Below are positions 50,900-59,101 of a DNA stretch of 64,000 nucleotides, piece by piece. A program made the translations under genes and the position numbers. Below the pieces are notes generated by a model. That model saw nothing but the letters and a program-made list of their open reading frames with translations, searched no databases and was not told the origin of the DNA. How positions within the stretch are numbered: position 1 is the first letter of the stretch; each line of letters begins with the position of its first letter. Source of the stretch: Desulfofalx alkaliphila DSM 12257 (GTDB taxonomy: Bacteria; Bacillota; Desulfotomaculia; Desulfotomaculales; Desulfohalotomaculaceae); NCBI RefSeq assembly GCF_000711975.1, contig NZ_JONT01000002.1:124001-188000 (forward strand), in the 5' to 3' direction.

Positions 50900-53674
50900 A
50901 TGTTGAAAGGTACCTATATTGGTTTAGATCTGGAAACAACCGGGTTAAACCCGGAAAAACATCAAATAATTGAAGTGGGACTTATAAAATTGGTGGACGG
51001 GGTAATAACTGAAACATATCATTCCCTTGTCAATCCCGGTACCGGTTTACCACTGAGAATAAAGCGGTTAACAGGTATAGATGATGAAATGTTAGCTGAT
51101 GCCCCACCTATTGAAGAAATACTTCCGGAAATATTTGAATTTATTGGAGATGCCCCCCTATTAGGCCATAAGGTTGAGTTTGACCGCGATTTTTTATCAA
51201 CCTTCAAATACTTAGACAACCCTATCTATGACACTGTGGAACTGGCTCGCATAGTGCTGCCGACTGCCCCTAACCACCGGCTGGCAACACTGTGTGAATT
51301 ATGTTTAGAGGGCCCCTTTACCCAACACCGGGCACTGGATGACGCCAAGGCATCGGTGTTATTGGCACTGGAGCTGGTTAATCGGTTAAAGGATTTTAAT
51401 AATGAATTATTACAAGACCTAACAAGATTGTTGAAGTTGGCAGGTTCTTCCTGGTATACAATATTTCAACAGGCGGCCTTTGACCAATTTACTTTAGGCT
51501 CCTGGGGGAAGATGGGCGGCCTAAAGCCTTTAAAGGGTGAAAACTTAAAAAATAAAGTTATTAAAGGTGATGTATCTGAGCATAGGGTGGAAGAAGATGA
51601 AATAGAACAATACATAGGTAGGGGCGGTGCAATAAGTAAAGTCTTAGACCGTTATGAGTATCGCCCTCAACAGATTGAAATGGCCCAAGCTGTTACCAAA
51701 ACCATGAATGAGGGCGGCTATTTACTGGCAGAGGCAGGCACAGGAACAGGTAAAAGTATGGCCTATCTATTGCCTGCAGCCTTATATGCAAAAAGAAATA
51801 ATCAGCGGGTGCTTATATCTACCCATACCATTAACCTGCAGGAGCAACTTTGGAGTAATGATTTGCCCTTACTGCAGAGAATGGGGATTAAGGTGGATGC
51901 CGCCTTAGTGAAGGGGCGGGGCAATTACCTTTGTTTACGGCGGTGGTATGCAGCTTTAAGGGTAGAGAATATAAGTGCTAAAGAGGCAGCTTTCTTTGCC
52001 CGGTTGATGGTATGGTTGACAATGACTGAAACCGGAGACAGAAGTGAGTTAAATATACCCTGGTATGAGTCTGAACTATGGAAGAATCTATGTGCGGAAA
52101 GTGCCGGCTGTATCGGCACAAGATGCAGGTTCTTTAAAAATCTGTGTTTTAGCAATAGGGCAAGAAGAAAGGCGGACCAGGCCGATATTATCATCGCTAA
52201 TCACTCCCTGGTATTTTCAGATATTAAGGCAGATAATAAAGTATTGCCCCAATACTCGGTATTGGTGATGGACGAGGCACATCATTTGGAAGATGCAGCC
52301 GCCCTTCATCTGGGAACTACGTTTACGCGGGCGGATTTACTGCGTTGGCTTGCTGATATAACTAAATTAACAGGTCGCCTAAATGCTGCCCCGCCGGATG
52401 ATAATCGACAATGGTGGGTAGCAAAGCTTGCAGAAATAAAAGTGGGGCAGCACCGGGTTAAAGAGGCGGCCCAAGTTTTTTTTGATATGCTGGTCCAGTT
52501 TTTAAAACTTGATCTTGATGCCGGAAAAAATGAATACCGTAATTTGCGGTTAAAAGAGGGCAAGGATCTTTCACACATGGCCATAGAAATTGAAAACCTG
52601 ACCAGGCGTGTAAATACACTTTCCGGCCTGCTGATACAAATGGCCGGAGAAATAGAAGGCCAAAGCGTTGAAGGCGAAAGCGATATGGCTAAGGAAGCTG
52701 CCCTGGTGGGGGAGTCAGGCCTGGCATTGGCCGCAGACATATTATATGTCTGTGATAGCAGCAGTGCCGATACGGTAAACTGGGTAGAGGGCGGCATCTC
52801 TGAAAAAGGAATGATAAACATGTCCATCCACGCCGCTCCGGTGGAAGTGGGCCCCTTGCTGCACAGAACCTTGTACAGTGAAAAGGATAAGATCATATTT
52901 ACTTCGGCTACCCTAACAGTGGATCGGTCATTTCAATACTTTATAGAGCGAAGCGGCTTAGACCTGGTTCAACCGGAACTGATTACAGGGATACAGGTGG
53001 AATCACCCTTTGATTATGAGAAACAAAGCCTTTTTTATGTTTTAAATGACGTTCCCATGCCAGGAAGCTGTTCAGAAGAAGAATATATTAATTCCCTTGC
53101 CAGGGTGTTAACAGAAATGATCATCGGCACCGGTGGCAAGATGTTGGTTCTATTTACGGCCCACCGGATGTTAAAGGAGATATATTATCGTGTAAAGGCC
53201 ACAATAGAGGAAGAAGATATACTGTTACTGGGACACGAAATAGATGGCAGCCGCAGCAGATTAGTGGAGGATTTTAAGGAATCAGAACGGGCGGTAATTT
53301 TCGGCGCGGCAAGTTTTTGGGAAGGTTTGGACATCCCCGGGGATTCTTTATCGCTGGTGGTATTGGTAAAGTTACCCTTTTGGCCACCCAGTGTACCGGT
53401 GATTGAAGCAAGAATGGAGGCCCTGGAACGGCAAAACAAAAACGGTTTTCGATGTTACAATCTACCCACGGCTATTATTAAATTCAAGCAAGGTTTTGGC
53501 AGGCTTATCCGCACCAGATACGACAAGGGTGTAGTGGTGGTCTTAGACAGGCGAATAATTGGCAAGGCATACGGCCATCAATTTTTACGTTCGTTACCTG
53601 TGGCTAGCTACCTGAGGGATGACCTTGGCGGAATGTTGAATAAAATAAAAATATGGTTAAATGAAGTGGATTGA
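50900..53674 (+). CDS. dinG: DinG-type helicase with N-terminal exonuclease domain
   Basis: 924 residues from ATG 50900 (TTG 50888 is possible). The N-terminal DnaQ-like 3'-5' exonuclease (about 5-165) shows YIGLDLETTGLNPEKHQIIEVG, HKVEFDRDFL and HRALDDAKAS with all acidic residues. The XPD/DinG-like helicase has Walker A AEAGTGTGKSM (about 275) and a DEAH box. Cys residues between (CAESAGCIGTRCRFFKNLC) match the [4Fe-4S]/Cys spacing of DinG-type enzymes. The C-terminal motif GFGRLIRTRYDKGVVVVLDRR is motif VI. The exonuclease fusion is typical of Firmicutes. It is used in DNA repair or transcription-replication conflicts. Confidence 0.9.
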   Translation: MLKGTYIGLDLETTGLNPEKHQIIEVGLIKLVDGVITETYHSLVNPGTGLPLRIKRLTGIDDEMLADAPPIEEILPEIFEFIGDAPLLGHKVEFDRDFLSTFKYLDNPIYDTVELARIVLPTAPNHRLATLCELCLEGPFTQHRALDDAKASVLLALELVNRLKDFNNELLQDLTRLLKLAGSSWYTIFQQAAFDQFTLGSWGKMGGLKPLKGENLKNKVIKGDVSEHRVEEDEIEQYIGRGGAISKVLDRYEYRPQQIEMAQAVTKTMNEGGYLLAEAGTGTGKSMAYLLPAALYAKRNNQRVLISTHTINLQEQLWSNDLPLLQRMGIKVDAALVKGRGNYLCLRRWYAALRVENISAKEAAFFARLMVWLTMTETGDRSELNIPWYESELWKNLCAESAGCIGTRCRFFKNLCFSNRARRKADQADIIIANHSLVFSDIKADNKVLPQYSVLVMDEAHHLEDAAALHLGTTFTRADLLRWLADITKLTGRLNAAPPDDNRQWWVAKLAEIKVGQHRVKEAAQVFFDMLVQFLKLDLDAGKNEYRNLRLKEGKDLSHMAIEIENLTRRVNTLSGLLIQMAGEIEGQSVEGESDMAKEAALVGESGLALAADILYVCDSSSADTVNWVEGGISEKGMINMSIHAAPVEVGPLLHRTLYSEKDKIIFTSATLTVDRSFQYFIERSGLDLVQPELITGIQVESPFDYEKQSLFYVLNDVPMPGSCSEEEYINSLARVLTEMIIGTGGKMLVLFTAHRMLKEIYYRVKATIEEEDILLLGHEIDGSRSRLVEDFKESERAVIFGAASFWEGLDIPGDSLSLVVLVKLPFWPPSVPVIEARMEALERQNKNGFRCYNLPTAIIKFKQGFGRLIRTRYDKGVVVVLDRRIIGKAYGHQFLRSLPVASYLRDDLGGMLNKIKIWLNEVD

Positions 53675-53744
53675 ATATGTTATTATATGCTAGAATAGGT
53701 TGATATTTATTATCAAATGTATGTAATAATTAGGAGGCTTATGA

Positions 53745-54248
53745 ATGAGGGGTAAAAATATCCCCAATGCGATAACGGCAGTAAATCTTGCTGTGGGGGT
53801 GGTTTCGTTAGTACTGGTATTGGCAGAGAACTATACCGCTGCTGCTGCCATGGTACTTTTGGCCACTATTTTAGACAGCATGGACGGCAAGGTTGCCAGA
53901 CACCTACAGGTATCTTCTGACTTTGGTAAAGAGCTGGACTCTTTGGCCGATTTGGTAAGCTTTGGAGTTGCCCCTGCCATTTTAGCATATGCCACGGTGC
54001 TGGTAACTTTAGGCATACCGGGTGTTGTGGTGGCTGTAACCTTTGTAATATGTGGCGCCCTGCGCTTAGCCAGATTTAATGCCACAGATTTCACCGGTAG
54101 GTTTGTAGGTGTACCAATTACTGCTGCCGGGGGGCTATTGGCACTGTTAATGCTAGTGGCCAGGGATATTAATGAGTTTTTTGTGGTGGTTATAATGTTG
54201 GCATTGTCCTATTTAATGATTAGTAGAATCTCCATTCCAAAATTTTAA
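53745..54248 (+). CDS. pssA: CDP-diacylglycerol-serine O-phosphatidyltransferase
   Basis: 167 residues, integral membrane, with about four to six helices. The CDP-alcohol phosphatidyltransferase signature is present and complete: DSMDGKVARHL, then a G-x3-D-x3-D part within FGKELDSLADLVSFG. The N-terminal GKNIPNAITAVNL segment and the presence of PNA are typical of PssA of Gram-positive bacteria. It makes phosphatidylserine. No psd (decarboxylase) gene follows. AGGAGG precedes ATG 53745. Confidence 0.88.
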   Translation: MRGKNIPNAITAVNLAVGVVSLVLVLAENYTAAAAMVLLATILDSMDGKVARHLQVSSDFGKELDSLADLVSFGVAPAILAYATVLVTLGIPGVVVAVTFVICGALRLARFNATDFTGRFVGVPITAAGGLLALLMLVARDINEFFVVVIMLALSYLMISRISIPKF

Positions 54249-54252
54249 GTAT

Positions 54253-54282
54253 GCATATGCACATTTCTGCCCCTTCTACAAT
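54253..54282 (+). promoter_or_regulatory. Possible sigma-E-type promoter for spoVM
   Basis: GCATATG (54253-54259) and CTACAAT (54276-54282) with 16 bases between resemble the mother-cell sigma-E elements (kmATATT and CATACAnT). spoVM is sigma-E dependent in Bacillus subtilis, which makes the reading plausible. Confidence 0.35.
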
Positions 54283-54322
54283 AAGATATAAAGAAGTCAA
54301 AAATTTGAAGGGGTGATATGAC

Positions 54323-54388
54323 TTGCGTGTTTACTATGTAAAGTTGCCGGGTTTTTTACGTTCATTATTAATGAAGTTTATTAAGTAA
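54323..54388 (+). CDS. spoVM: Stage V sporulation protein M (21 residues)
   Basis: A 21-codon frame starting at TTG 54323, with GAAGGGGTGA 5 bases upstream and ending TAA. It begins MRVYYVKLPGFL and continues RSLLMKFIK. B. subtilis SpoVM begins MKFYTIKLPKFL, so Y4, K7, L8, P9, F11 and L12 are conserved, including the Pro that bends the amphipathic helix. SpoVM recognises the convex forespore membrane and recruits the SpoIVA coat ATPase. It lies alone between pssA and a sensor kinase gene and has its own terminator. It is 5 residues shorter than in Bacillus. It was missed by standard length cut-offs. Confidence 0.85.
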   Translation: MRVYYVKLPGFLRSLLMKFIK

Positions 54389-54401
54389 TGGTTATTGATT
54401 T

Positions 54402-54437
54402 ACAGTGCGGTGCCAGGCCGCGCTGTTATTTTTTTCG
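54402..54437 (+). terminator. Terminator of spoVM
   Basis: ACAGTGCGG (54402-54410) pairs with CCGCGCTGT (to 54425), with one mismatch, followed by TATTTTTTTC. Confidence 0.8.
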
Positions 54438-54526
54438 ACAAAAAAACTTCCAAAATTAGGCAGGATTATTTGAAATTATTGTAGAAAAGTGGGTCTAACC
54501 AATAAAAACCTATGGTGGGGAGAAAA

Positions 54527-55795
54527 ATGCTTAAAAGAAATGACACAATAATAATATTTGGCCTCCTGGCGGCCATTATAGCAATTGATTTTGCCAATCA
54601 TTTAAATTTATTTAAAACATATAGTATTTCTTTTACTCCCCTTACGTTTTTAAAAGTGTTTTTTTCAACCCTATGTATTTTAGTTTTATTATTATTGTAT
54701 AGAAGAAGGCAATCAATAAAAATTAATCAACTGGTCCATGATGTTAAAATCAATAAAACCATTTTATGGCAGGTGGTTAATCGTTTACCCGTGGCAGTGA
54801 TAGCTGTAGATATGCATGGTAAAGTTATGGTGTGCAACAAAACCGCCAAGAAAGTATTTAATTGCCATACCGGTTGCGATGATATCTCATCATGGGTTGA
54901 AAATTGCCCTGGAAATCTGCTGCGGCATACAATAAGTACAGGGAAAGGGGTATACAATTATGAATATTTTTTAAAAAATGACGGTGATTATAAGAAAATA
55001 TTATTAAACACTGAAATAATCAAAGGAATTAAGGATGAGCATTTGGGAGCTGTACTTACTGCCCATGACATTACAGAACACCAGCAAGTGATGCAACAAA
55101 TGCAACAATCGGAAAAAATGGCAATGATCAGTGAACTGGCTGCCGGGGTGGCACACGAAATTAAAAACCCCCTTACTACCTCCCGGGGGTTGTTGCAGCT
55201 TCTTAATCTGCGTTTTGAAGAGGGTGACCAAGCGCGCCTACATATAAAGGTGGCCTTGGACTCGCTGGATAAGATTAATGCTATCATTCAAGAACTGGTT
55301 TTACTGTCTCAACCCAATAAGCCTGAATTAACCATTAATCAGCTGGAAAAGGTGTTAGATGAAGTGTCTGTGCTTATAGACAGCGAAGCTGCCTATAATA
55401 AGGTGGCGGTGGAAAGAATATATCAGCCAAACTTGCCCTTGGCAGTGATGGACGTCAATCAGATTAAACAGGTCTTTATAAACATAGCTACCAACGCCAT
55501 ACAGGCAATGCCCCAAGGAGGGAAACTAACCATCACCGTAGAATATAATGACAAAGAAAAAGAATATATCATTTCTTTTAAGGATAACGGTGTAGGAATT
55601 GCTGAAGAGGACTTGAAAAAAATCTTTAATCCCTTTTTCACCACCAAGGAACATAGTACAGGTTTGGGCTTAACTGTCAGTTATCAACTTATTAAGCATC
55701 ACGGTGGTGACATAAAAGTTAAAAGCGCAGAAAACAAAGGTACAGTATTTACCGTACTGCTGCCGCTGCTTAATAACGGGCAAAGGGCATCTTAA
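54527..55795 (+). CDS. Membrane-bound PAS sensor histidine kinase (sporulation kinase-like)
   Basis: 422 residues from ATG 54527 (GGGGAG upstream). Two membrane helices (about 8-25 and 45-64) precede a PAS domain (about 85-195). The dimerisation/phosphoacceptor helix has the His in AAGVAHEIKNPLT. The catalytic domain follows with N-box NIATNAIQAM, G1 DNGVGI, F-box FNPFFTTKEHSTGLGLT and G2. No response regulator is adjacent, as is usual for sporulation kinases that feed Spo0F/Spo0A. A stand-alone role in sporulation is an inference from architecture and the neighbouring spoVM and spoVA genes. Confidence 0.85.
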   Translation: MLKRNDTIIIFGLLAAIIAIDFANHLNLFKTYSISFTPLTFLKVFFSTLCILVLLLLYRRRQSIKINQLVHDVKINKTILWQVVNRLPVAVIAVDMHGKVMVCNKTAKKVFNCHTGCDDISSWVENCPGNLLRHTISTGKGVYNYEYFLKNDGDYKKILLNTEIIKGIKDEHLGAVLTAHDITEHQQVMQQMQQSEKMAMISELAAGVAHEIKNPLTTSRGLLQLLNLRFEEGDQARLHIKVALDSLDKINAIIQELVLLSQPNKPELTINQLEKVLDEVSVLIDSEAAYNKVAVERIYQPNLPLAVMDVNQIKQVFINIATNAIQAMPQGGKLTITVEYNDKEKEYIISFKDNGVGIAEEDLKKIFNPFFTTKEHSTGLGLTVSYQLIKHHGGDIKVKSAENKGTVFTVLLPLLNNGQRAS

Positions 55796-56193
55796 AAACT
55801 TACCCCCAGGATACCGCCAATGGCGCCGGAAACCAGCGATAAAAGTAATTTTAGACCAAAACCGGTAAGCAAGACGCTGCCGGATAAAAATATTAAAGCC
55901 ACTAACCACAATATAATAAAAAACATAATGCCGACACCCAATCCGTGATATAAACCCTTTACCTTAGCCCTGGCGGAAGCGTATCCACCACCGATGAAAA
56001 CACTAAAGCAGAGTATACCGGTGGACAGCCAGGGTAGAGTGCTTTCAGACAGACCGGTTAAATAATAAACTGCCCCGGCCAACATACTTATAAACAAGCT
56101 TGCAATTAGGGCCGCCAGGGTACCCTGAAAGATTGCAGAAAAATTTAGGGACGGATTTTGATTATTGAGACCGTCGTTTTTTAGGGACTGCAA
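55792..56193 (-). CDS. TIGR04086/YrzE family membrane protein
   Basis: 133 residues from TTG 56193, for which GAGGAGGTGG is 6 bases upstream; the longer TTG 56211 frame would include that site. Four membrane helices are predicted, with the pattern IFQGTLAALIASLFISML, GGGYASARAKVKGLYHG and a final SLVSGAIGGILGV, as in the TIGR04086 family of Firmicutes (function unknown). Its stop overlaps the stop of the convergent kinase gene by 3 bases. Confidence 0.8.
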   Translation of the reverse strand: MQSLKNDGLNNQNPSLNFSAIFQGTLAALIASLFISMLAGAVYYLTGLSESTLPWLSTGILCFSVFIGGGYASARAKVKGLYHGLGVGIMFFIILWLVALIFLSGSVLLTGFGLKLLLSLVSGAIGGILGVSF

Positions 56194-56285
56194 TCTATAC
56201 CACCTCCTCAAAAATTAATCATTATAAGATTATGGTGACCTGTGTTAAAATATGACTAAAGGGTTTAATGTAAGGAGAGAAAACA

Positions 56286-56894
56286 TTGAGTAATAACAAT
56301 ACCGTTGCTTATAAACTGGGCAACTCATTATATTTGAATGTAACCAATCGCTGTAGCAATGACTGTGTTTTTTGCATAAAAAAAACCAATAAGGGGATTG
56401 GCTACGACTTGACTTTATCTGAAGAACCCAGTCTTCAATCACTCCTTAATGCAGTGGGTGATCCGTTGGGCTATGACGAAATAGTTTTTTGTGGTTACGG
56501 AGAACCCCTAACCAGGATAGAATTGGTCATCGCTGCCTCTAAAGAATTAAAAAGATTAGGGGCTAAATCAATACGCATAAACACCAACGGCCAGGCTAAC
56601 TTAATTCACGGCAAAAATGTAGTACCTGAACTTGCCGGTTTGGTGGATGTGGTGTCAATCAGTTTAAACGCACAAAATGCCACCGCCTACGGGGAACTGA
56701 GCCAACCCTTAAAGGTCAATCCGGAAGAAGCCTTTGAAGCGGTGTTGGAGTTTGCCAGGGAATGCAAAAAGCATATACCCAGGGTGGTGCTGTCGGTGGT
56801 TAAATGGCCTGGGGTTGATATTGCGGCATGTGGCAGAATTGCCGATGATTTAGGGGTGGATTTTAGAGTGCGGGAATATATGGGCAATGGGTAG
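56286..56894 (+). CDS. TatD-linked radical SAM protein
   Basis: 202 residues starting at TTG 56286, with AAGGAGAG upstream. The radical SAM Cys triad is CSNDCVFC (C-x3-C-x2-C) at about residues 24-31. IVFCGYGEPLTR and IRINTNGQANLI are the following SAM-binding region. The short length and NVTNRCSNDCVFCIK opening fit the TatD-associated radical SAM family (TIGR04038). It makes 5'-deoxyadenosyl radicals from SAM; the substrate is unknown. No tatD gene is adjacent here. Confidence 0.83.
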   Translation: MSNNNTVAYKLGNSLYLNVTNRCSNDCVFCIKKTNKGIGYDLTLSEEPSLQSLLNAVGDPLGYDEIVFCGYGEPLTRIELVIAASKELKRLGAKSIRINTNGQANLIHGKNVVPELAGLVDVVSISLNAQNATAYGELSQPLKVNPEEAFEAVLEFARECKKHIPRVVLSVVKWPGVDIAACGRIADDLGVDFRVREYMGNG

Positions 56895-56895
56895 G

Positions 56896-56967
56896 GGCCT
56901 GGAGAAGGCCAAAGGTGCAGGTGGGCGGCGGACGCAGGACTGTGTACCTAAACGTCCGCATACCTGC
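56896..56967 (+). other. Nested hairpin structure between convergent genes
   Basis: GGCCT/AGGCC (56896-56910) is followed by a two-tier stem: GCAGGT (56917-56922) with ACCTGC (56962-56967), enclosing GCGGACG (56928-56934) with CGTCCGC (56953-56959). Thirteen paired bases are interrupted by an asymmetric internal loop. No T-tract follows. It could be a structured 3' UTR, factor-assisted terminator or small RNA. Confidence 0.5.
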
Positions 56968-57016
56968 CGGATCTTTTGCGGTTCATATAATTCTGCACAA
57001 GAACATGTGCCTATCT

Positions 57017-57181
57017 TTAATTCTTTTTTTCTTCAAAATCAGGTGCCGGGGTGTTGTCGTCTACAAAATCATGTTCCCATTCACCGTCCACGTTAATCAT
57101 GGTGGCCGAACCGGTTTTCTCATCAACAAATGCCCTTCCCTTCGGGTATGTACCTCCTAGGTCTTTTTCTTTTTTTGGCAT
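57017..57181 (-). CDS. 54-residue acidic hypothetical protein
   Basis: ATG 57181 has GGAGGG 6 bases upstream. The frame gives 54 residues: PKKEKDLGGTYPKGRAFVDE, then KTGSATMINVDGEWEHDF and an acidic tail ending FEEKKN. It is hydrophilic without signal or Cys. The balanced codon use and ribosome binding site make it a credible gene although it is short. I do not recognise the family. It is transcribed towards the radical SAM gene. Confidence 0.65.
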   Translation of the reverse strand: MPKKEKDLGGTYPKGRAFVDEKTGSATMINVDGEWEHDFVDDNTPAPDFEEKKN

Positions 57182-57264
57182 ATTTTATCCCTCCAAAATA
57201 AATTGATACTTTATTGTGGCCGGTTATTGCGGTATTTAATCCGGCATCAGGCCTTCTTTTAAAT

Positions 57265-57315
57265 GACAATGAATTTCATTTGCCATTGACTTAATATTAT
57301 TGGGGGATGTAATAT
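57265..57315 (+). promoter_or_regulatory. Promoter and palindromic operator upstream of copZ
   Basis: TTGACT (57286-57291) and TAATAT (57310-57315), 18 bases apart, lie 40 bases before copZ. AATGAATTTCATT (about 57268-57280) is a near-perfect palindrome just upstream and may be a metal-regulator site. Confidence 0.4.
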
Positions 57316-57354
57316 AAGGTAAACAAACAATCCCATTACAAGGAGGTACTACAT

Positions 57355-57570
57355 ATGGCAATTGCGCAAGAAAATCTTAAGGTAAAGGGCATGTCTTGCG
57401 GTCACTGTAAGTCAGCGGTGGAAGAGGCTCTTGGCAAGCTAAAGGGTGTGGAGCAAGCAGTTGTTAACCTGGAAGCAAAAAGTGTTACAATTACATATCA
57501 GCCGGCCATTATCAACCGCCGGCAGATAATTAATACCATAACAGAAGAAGGTTATGAAGTGGTGGAATAA
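57355..57570 (+). CDS. copZ: CopZ-type heavy-metal-associated chaperone
   Basis: 71 residues of the ferredoxin-like HMA fold. The metal-binding motif is MSCGHC (about residues 13-18), GMSCGHCKSAVEEAL in context, followed by KGVEQAVVNLEAKSV. It binds Cu(I) (or a similar soft metal) through two Cys and delivers it to a P-type ATPase. There is no copA or csoR gene nearby, so it is an orphan copy. AAGGAGG precedes ATG 57355. Confidence 0.9.
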   Translation: MAIAQENLKVKGMSCGHCKSAVEEALGKLKGVEQAVVNLEAKSVTITYQPAIINRRQIINTITEEGYEVVE

Positions 57571-57586
57571 AAAGACTAATCATTTT

Positions 57587-57642
57587 AAACTGCACCTCAA
57601 ATGTTAGACTAGCTGACATTTAAAGGTGCAGTTTATTTTTTT
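57587..57642 (+). terminator. Terminator of copZ
   Basis: AAACTGCACCT (57587-57597) pairs with AGGTGCAGTTT (57624-57634), with inner AAATGT/ACATTT pairing, followed by ATTTTTTTG. Confidence 0.88.
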
Positions 57643-57705
57643 GTATAAAGTAGAGCAATTTTGCCAATACATAAAACAACTTATATTAGGAGAGTGATAA
57701 TACTT

Positions 57706-57912
57706 ATGACAGTGGGAAGTCAAGTGAAACAAACTTTGGCCGGACTTAAAAGTGCCCATGCCAGTCTAGAAACCTTTGCCTTGCAGACCCAAAACCAAAA
57801 GGCTAAACAGTTGTATGCCGAAGCGGCCCAGCAGGTTAAAAGTATAGTGGATTCCTTGGAACCCCGGATACAGGAAATTGAAAGCCAGGAACCACAGTAC
57901 AAAGGTTTTTAA
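57706..57912 (+). CDS. DUF1657 protein (first copy)
   Basis: 68 residues from ATG 57706 (AGGAGAG upstream). The family form is clear: MTVGSQVKQTLAGLKSAHAS, then LETFALQTQNQKAKQLY, and the C-terminal SQEPQYKGF. It should be a small three-helix bundle. DUF1657 proteins occur with spoVA and DUF421 genes in spore-formers and their role is unknown. It is followed by its own terminator, so it is a separate unit from the copy at 58002. Confidence 0.85.
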   Translation: MTVGSQVKQTLAGLKSAHASLETFALQTQNQKAKQLYAEAAQQVKSIVDSLEPRIQEIESQEPQYKGF

Positions 57913-57938
57913 AACCGGATTTATATCCGGTTTTTTCT
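57911..57938 (+). terminator. Terminator of the first DUF1657 gene
   Basis: AAAACCGGAT (57911-57920) pairs with ATCCGGTTTT (57925-57934), followed by TTTC. Confidence 0.88.
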
Positions 57939-58001
57939 CTAATAATATTGGTAAAAATAGGTTAAGTTGAGGTATATTATGTGGGTCGGAGGTAAACACT
58001 T

Positions 58002-58208
58002 ATGACTGTTGCTACACAGGTAAAACAAACCCTGGCTACCCTTAAAGGGGTATGTTCCACCTTAGAAGCCTTTATGTCGTTTGAACAAGACGAGAAAACT
58101 AAAGCCTTGCTGCAGAAAAACACCCGCCGTCTTGGTGCTGTTATAGATGATCTGGAAGAAAGGGTAAAAACCCTGGAATATGAGGAGCCGCAGTATAAAG
58201 GCTTTTAG
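58002..58208 (+). CDS. DUF1657 protein (second copy)
   Basis: 68 residues, a paralogue of the preceding gene with the same opening TVATQVKQTLATLKG and the same ending EEPQYKGF. It differs mainly in the middle (CSTLEAFMSFEQDEKTKALL). GTCGGAGG precedes ATG 58002. It begins the long spoVA-type operon, 24 bp upstream of the DUF421 gene. Confidence 0.85.
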   Translation: MTVATQVKQTLATLKGVCSTLEAFMSFEQDEKTKALLQKNTRRLGAVIDDLEERVKTLEYEEPQYKGF

Positions 58209-58232
58209 ACACTAAAATAAGGGGTAATAATT

Positions 58233-59090
58233 ATGTCGGATGTGCTGATGATATTATTGCGTTCATTGGGGGTGTTTGTGCTGGCCCTGTTTATTATACG
58301 TTTTTTGGGCCGAAGACAAACATCACAAATGACGCTTTTTGACTTTGTAACCGCAACGGTGATTGGATTTATCGCTGCATCCTTGGTACTTAAGCTTGTA
58401 CCGGTCCTTCCGGGATTGGCAGCCCTTATCGTCTGGACCATATTGCCAATATTTAGCTACCTATTGGCTTTTAAATATAAATGGGTAAGGGATATTATCC
58501 AAGGCAAAGAAACTGTTTTAATTAACCACGGCAAGGTGTTAGAAGATAAGCTGCTGGAAGCAAGGTATACACCCGAAGACCTTTTAAGCCAACTGCGCAG
58601 GAAAAATATTTTTCAGGTGGCCGATGTAGAGTTTGCGGTGCTGGAACCAAACGGTGATTTAAGTGTGCTTTTAAAGAAAGATAAAATGCCTGTAACTCCT
58701 AAAACCCTGGGCATTGAAGTGGCCAACCAAAGTGTACCCCAAACGGTGATGATGGATGGAGAAATCATTGATGAGCATCTTACTGCCCTGGGTTTAAATA
58801 GAAACTGGCTGCTAACGGAGCTGGAAAAGGCAGCTGTGGCGCCGGAAAATGTTTTTATAGCACAGGTTGATTCGGTGGGTCAACTTTATTTAGATTTATT
58901 TGATGATGCCCTTATTGTGCCCCGGCCTAAAACTAAGGAATTAGCCTATGCAAATATAAAAAAATGCCAGGCGGATTGTGAATTATACGCCTTGGCAACA
59001 AAGCATCAGGGTGCCAAAAAAATGTACAGTAATGCAGCAAAGGAATTGGCACAGGTGGTTGAAGAGCTAAAGCCTTTGCTCAGCAGATAG
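58233..59090 (+). CDS. DUF421 (YetF-like) membrane protein fused to a DUF1657-like tail
   Basis: 285 residues. The DUF421/YetF part has three N-terminal membrane helices (residues about 5-90), the signature FLGRRQTSQMTLFDFVT and the cytoplasmic domain with RRKNIFQVADVEFAVLEPNGDLSVL. Residues about 225-285 form a helical segment (AYANIKKCQADCELYALATK) that resembles DUF1657 and so fuses the two partners found as separate genes next door. YetF proteins have been linked to spore heat resistance by their presence in spoVA-2mob elements. Biochemical role unknown. Confidence 0.85.
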   Translation: MSDVLMILLRSLGVFVLALFIIRFLGRRQTSQMTLFDFVTATVIGFIAASLVLKLVPVLPGLAALIVWTILPIFSYLLAFKYKWVRDIIQGKETVLINHGKVLEDKLLEARYTPEDLLSQLRRKNIFQVADVEFAVLEPNGDLSVLLKKDKMPVTPKTLGIEVANQSVPQTVMMDGEIIDEHLTALGLNRNWLLTELEKAAVAPENVFIAQVDSVGQLYLDLFDDALIVPRPKTKELAYANIKKCQADCELYALATKHQGAKKMYSNAAKELAQVVEELKPLLSR

Positions 59091-59101
59091 GGGTGTGAAA
59101 A

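Noticed and set aside
56915-57160. Plus-strand frame of about 81 residues after the radical SAM gene
   Set aside because: It overlaps the better-supported minus-strand 54-residue gene and the nested hairpin, and its C-terminal half has a random-like composition.
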